From Astropecten irregularis (taxonomy: Eukaryota; Echinodermata; Asteroidea; Paxillosida; Astropectinidae), in NCBI GenBank assembly GCA_963971285.1, contig OZ020248.1:9982001-10046000 (forward strand): DNA of 64,000 bases, read 5' to 3'. The notes below the pieces were generated by a model. That model saw only the letters and a program-made list of their open reading frames with translations. It was not told where the DNA came from and searched no databases. Position numbers and translations under genes: made by a program. This document shows, one piece after another, positions 61,550 through 64,000 of the stretch (positions are counted from its first letter, which is position 1; each line of letters starts with the position of its first letter).

Positions 61550-63590
61550 TACATAAATTATTGCAAGGATATGTTTAAACAAATTATTTAGATGCAAAAA
61601 TTACATGTTTCATCAAACTTTATTATCTATTCGTTGCATACTCATATTACAGATCTCTGTAAAATTAAGACTGGTATTGGTACATTGGCGTGTCATTTGA
61701 CTTATGATAAAGATTAGTCTTGTTAAAAATTGCTTTTAGCTAAATCCAGCATAATTATTATGAAATATGGTGTCAAAATGTGTGGAATGCTCCTGTCACA
61801 AAACTTGTTCATTGCCTGTAGGTGACACTCATTTGGGTCGTTGTAGTAGTTAAATTATCTGGACGCCTCAAAATCATCTGAACACAATATTCCCCAATGG
61901 AGGAAATGTCCATTATAGAATTACATATGATTGATGTCTGTTTCAAACTGAGATTTATAGAACCACATGTAATTTATACTGTTCCGAATTGTGGTAGTAA
62001 TTCATCATATTGCATCAGCATTAAGACACTTTTTTGATTGATAATTGCATTGTATACTTCTAGAAAGATGTGAAATAAATGCTCTTATTGGAAATGTGAA
62101 AAAATAACTTGTTCGTGTTGTGGGAGATGAGAGTGTACGGGGAATCTGATGTAGTCTGCAAACTGTAAGTTTCTTATACAGGGTACTTATTCTGATAAAT
62201 CACACGAACCAAGTTGTGAGCTTTGTGAAGACTATTGACAAGTGGCAGCAAAGAGTGGTTCGTGTATGAATCTTTGTGGTTCGTCGGTGGCCGAGGCCGC
62301 AGGAGAGATGGAAATTATAATACAAGGCGATTATACAGTCAGACTTATATCTCTGTTAACATCAGGCGACCATGAAGCCAGATCACATGCGTACGCACAG
62401 GAATTGTAGCAGGCGACTTCATGAGAAAGAACAGTTCGTGCCAGTCATTAAGCAACCGTGACTACCATCCCATAGTACCACGCTTAAACACCACCCATCG
62501 AGAATGTTGTAATCGGGACAAACCTCAACTGAGCTTGAATAAGTCCAGAATTTCAAGCCATGCACTGTCTTATAATTTTTCCACAATTTGGTAGCTGTAC
62601 TGAGAGACAAGTGCATGAAAACGTTGCTTAAAGCAATGAGAACTCCTTAGACACCTATAAGATGGCTATTGCTGAGTTTTCTTCGGAACTAAATTCTGTG
62701 TGCAAAATGGGCATGCGGACAAAGTGGGATGGACACAATGGGCCTGCGTACACTATATCAGACAGACATCATGGGCCTGCTAATAAGATAGGCCTTTAAG
62801 GACGATTATTTGCGCCGTGTTTTGAATTGGCTTCAAAACGTTTTGTGTGTGGACACAAATAATTGAGATTCAAATCGCGATTTGAATCGCCTTACAAATG
62901 CGTTTGTTTTTGCAAATAATCGCGATATTTGCTGTTTGAATGCCGGGTTTATATCCCATCATTCAAGGCGCGCAAGTTTCTAAGCTGTCACAGCACGGTG
63001 TGTGTATTTTCAATATAATACACAGAAGATTAGTGGTAACTACCATATAATTTCAGTTCGTCGCGCGCGTAGCACCGGATGCAGGTCAAGTTCAGGTCAA
63101 ACATCGCTGCACATGCTCAGTTTGTTAAGAAGTCGTACTGGTGCGATTTGCGTCGCGTTTTTGTGTGTCTAAACGTGCCTAAAATGGACGCGAAGAAAAA
63201 ATAGGCTTGAGAACACGATGGGCCGAACATAGCGGGCGAACTTACAAAATGGGTCATAATTTCAGGACAGAATGGGCGTGAACCCAAGTCTGCAGAACAC
63301 CATAAGAACGTGCACACACAACAAGTCCCGATTAGTGAGTGAACATTTCGAGCTGTGCCGTCATGATGCTTCGAAACAAACGCAGCGTTTCGGCGCAACG
63401 AGCTCTCTACGTCAGCAGTCTAGTTGGCTCCAGATCCTGACGGCATATAATTGGCAGCGACTCTTCTTAGGCCTATATTTCCATCAAAATATTGTGATTG
63501 AAAAAAAAAGCCACTTAATTTTATCGCTTAAGTGGCCAGCCATCAAATCAATACCCATTACGAGGAACAGAATCAATTAACAACAAGATC
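61550..63590 (-). repeat. Inverted copy of the lectin 5/6 intergenic block (45,900-48,500)
   Basis: See 45,900-48,500. This copy lacks the 47,511-48,207 MITE pair. It carries about 430 bp extra at 62,795-63,225, containing AAATCGCGATTTG and GTCGCGCGCG, of unknown origin. No gene recognised. Confidence 0.7.
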
Positions 63591-63612
63591 TGCACTGTTA
63601 GAAATTTTCTCC

Positions 63613-64000
63613 TTAAAAAAACAGAAAAGTGCCTGCAGCAGAGTCTCGAGAACAACTGTAATTTTACTGCACAATTCTTAACACAATTAACAGTTTATCT
63701 GTTTTTAACAGACAATCTGTGTGTGATAAATAAATAATCTTCTTAAAAAAACCAGAAATGTGCTTGCAGAAGTCTCAAGAACTCCTGTAATTTCACTGCA
63801 TAATTCTTATCACAATTTACAGTACATCTGTTTTATAGCAGACTTTTCTGTTAGTGACAATTGAAATTTCTCTTGAAAAAAACCCAGAAAAGTGCCTGCA
63901 GCAGAGTCTCGAGAACAACTGTAATTTTACTACACAATTCTTAACACAATTAACAGTTTATCTGTTTTTAACAGACAATCTGTGTGTGATAAATAAATAA
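63613..64000 (+). repeat. 130-bp minisatellite running off the window
   Basis: Unit starts (TT-A/G-AAAAAAA..CAGAAA) at 63,613, 63,743 and 63,873 give an exact 130-bp period. Units 1 and 3 are nearly identical while unit 2 is diverged, which suggests a 260-bp higher-order repeat. The array continues beyond 64,000. Confidence 0.9.

Overview
The window is nuclear DNA of an animal. It has spliced-exon signals, tRNA-derived SINEs, several families of short inverted-repeat elements (MITEs), minisatellites and an animal-type Helitron/Helentron. The lectin family and the OTU/endonuclease-bearing Helentron suggest a marine invertebrate deuterostome, with echinoderm as a best guess. The species cannot be fixed from sequence alone.

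Layout. (1) 0.2-0.7 kb: one phase 1-1 exon of an unidentified extracellular protein, minus strand. (2) 5.4-58.6 kb: a tandem array of eight single-exon secreted C-type lectin genes, all on the minus strand, at 6.8, 12.0, 36.8, 40.9, 44.8, 48.8, 51.6 and 58.0 kb. Five of them (6.8, 12.0, 36.8, 40.9, 51.6 kb) share about 0.42-0.47 kb of upstream DNA with a divergent plus-strand small ORF. Its N-terminus is a conserved hydrophobic segment (MSLYSMSVLLVCCLVTGMVL) and most copies keep a conserved C-terminal motif. The other three lectins (44.8, 48.8, 58.0 kb) lack this partner. One lectin (40.9 kb) has a 1-nt frameshift between signal peptide and lectin domain, and another (12.0 kb) has a frameshifted tail.

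(3) 13.322-35.001 kb: a foreign block of about 21.7 kb that splits one lectin unit. The uninterrupted target is visible in the neighbouring unit at 8.22 kb, so both edges can be placed to the base. It contains an almost intact Helentron-type protein gene: PHD-like finger, OTU protease, basic 18-residue repeats, DUF6570-like region, HUH Rep, Pif1 helicase and EEP endonuclease. The gene is broken only by one frameshift (about 22.1 kb) and one in-frame TAG (23.92 kb). Around it lie a 77-bp minisatellite, arrays of TGACGTCA palindromes, a 130-bp tandem array carrying paired ETS-like sites, and several terminal-type hairpins. (4) 8.314-10.228 kb: a 1.9-kb transposon with TIRs of about 420 bp, inserted in the first lectin unit, again with an empty site elsewhere in the window. 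(5) 53-64 kb: SINEs, mariner-like and other MITEs, a retroelement RNase H relic, inverted copies of lectin-flanking DNA, and a 130-bp minisatellite running off the end.

The main biological signal is the lectin array. Signal peptides, most of the fold and kilobases of flanking DNA are nearly identical between copies. A stretch of about 25-30 residues around the carbohydrate/Ca site (QPD to the last cysteines) differs strongly in every copy. With the divergent membrane/secreted micropeptide partner, this looks like a rapidly diversifying recognition locus. All similarity statements are by eye; no search or alignment program was run.
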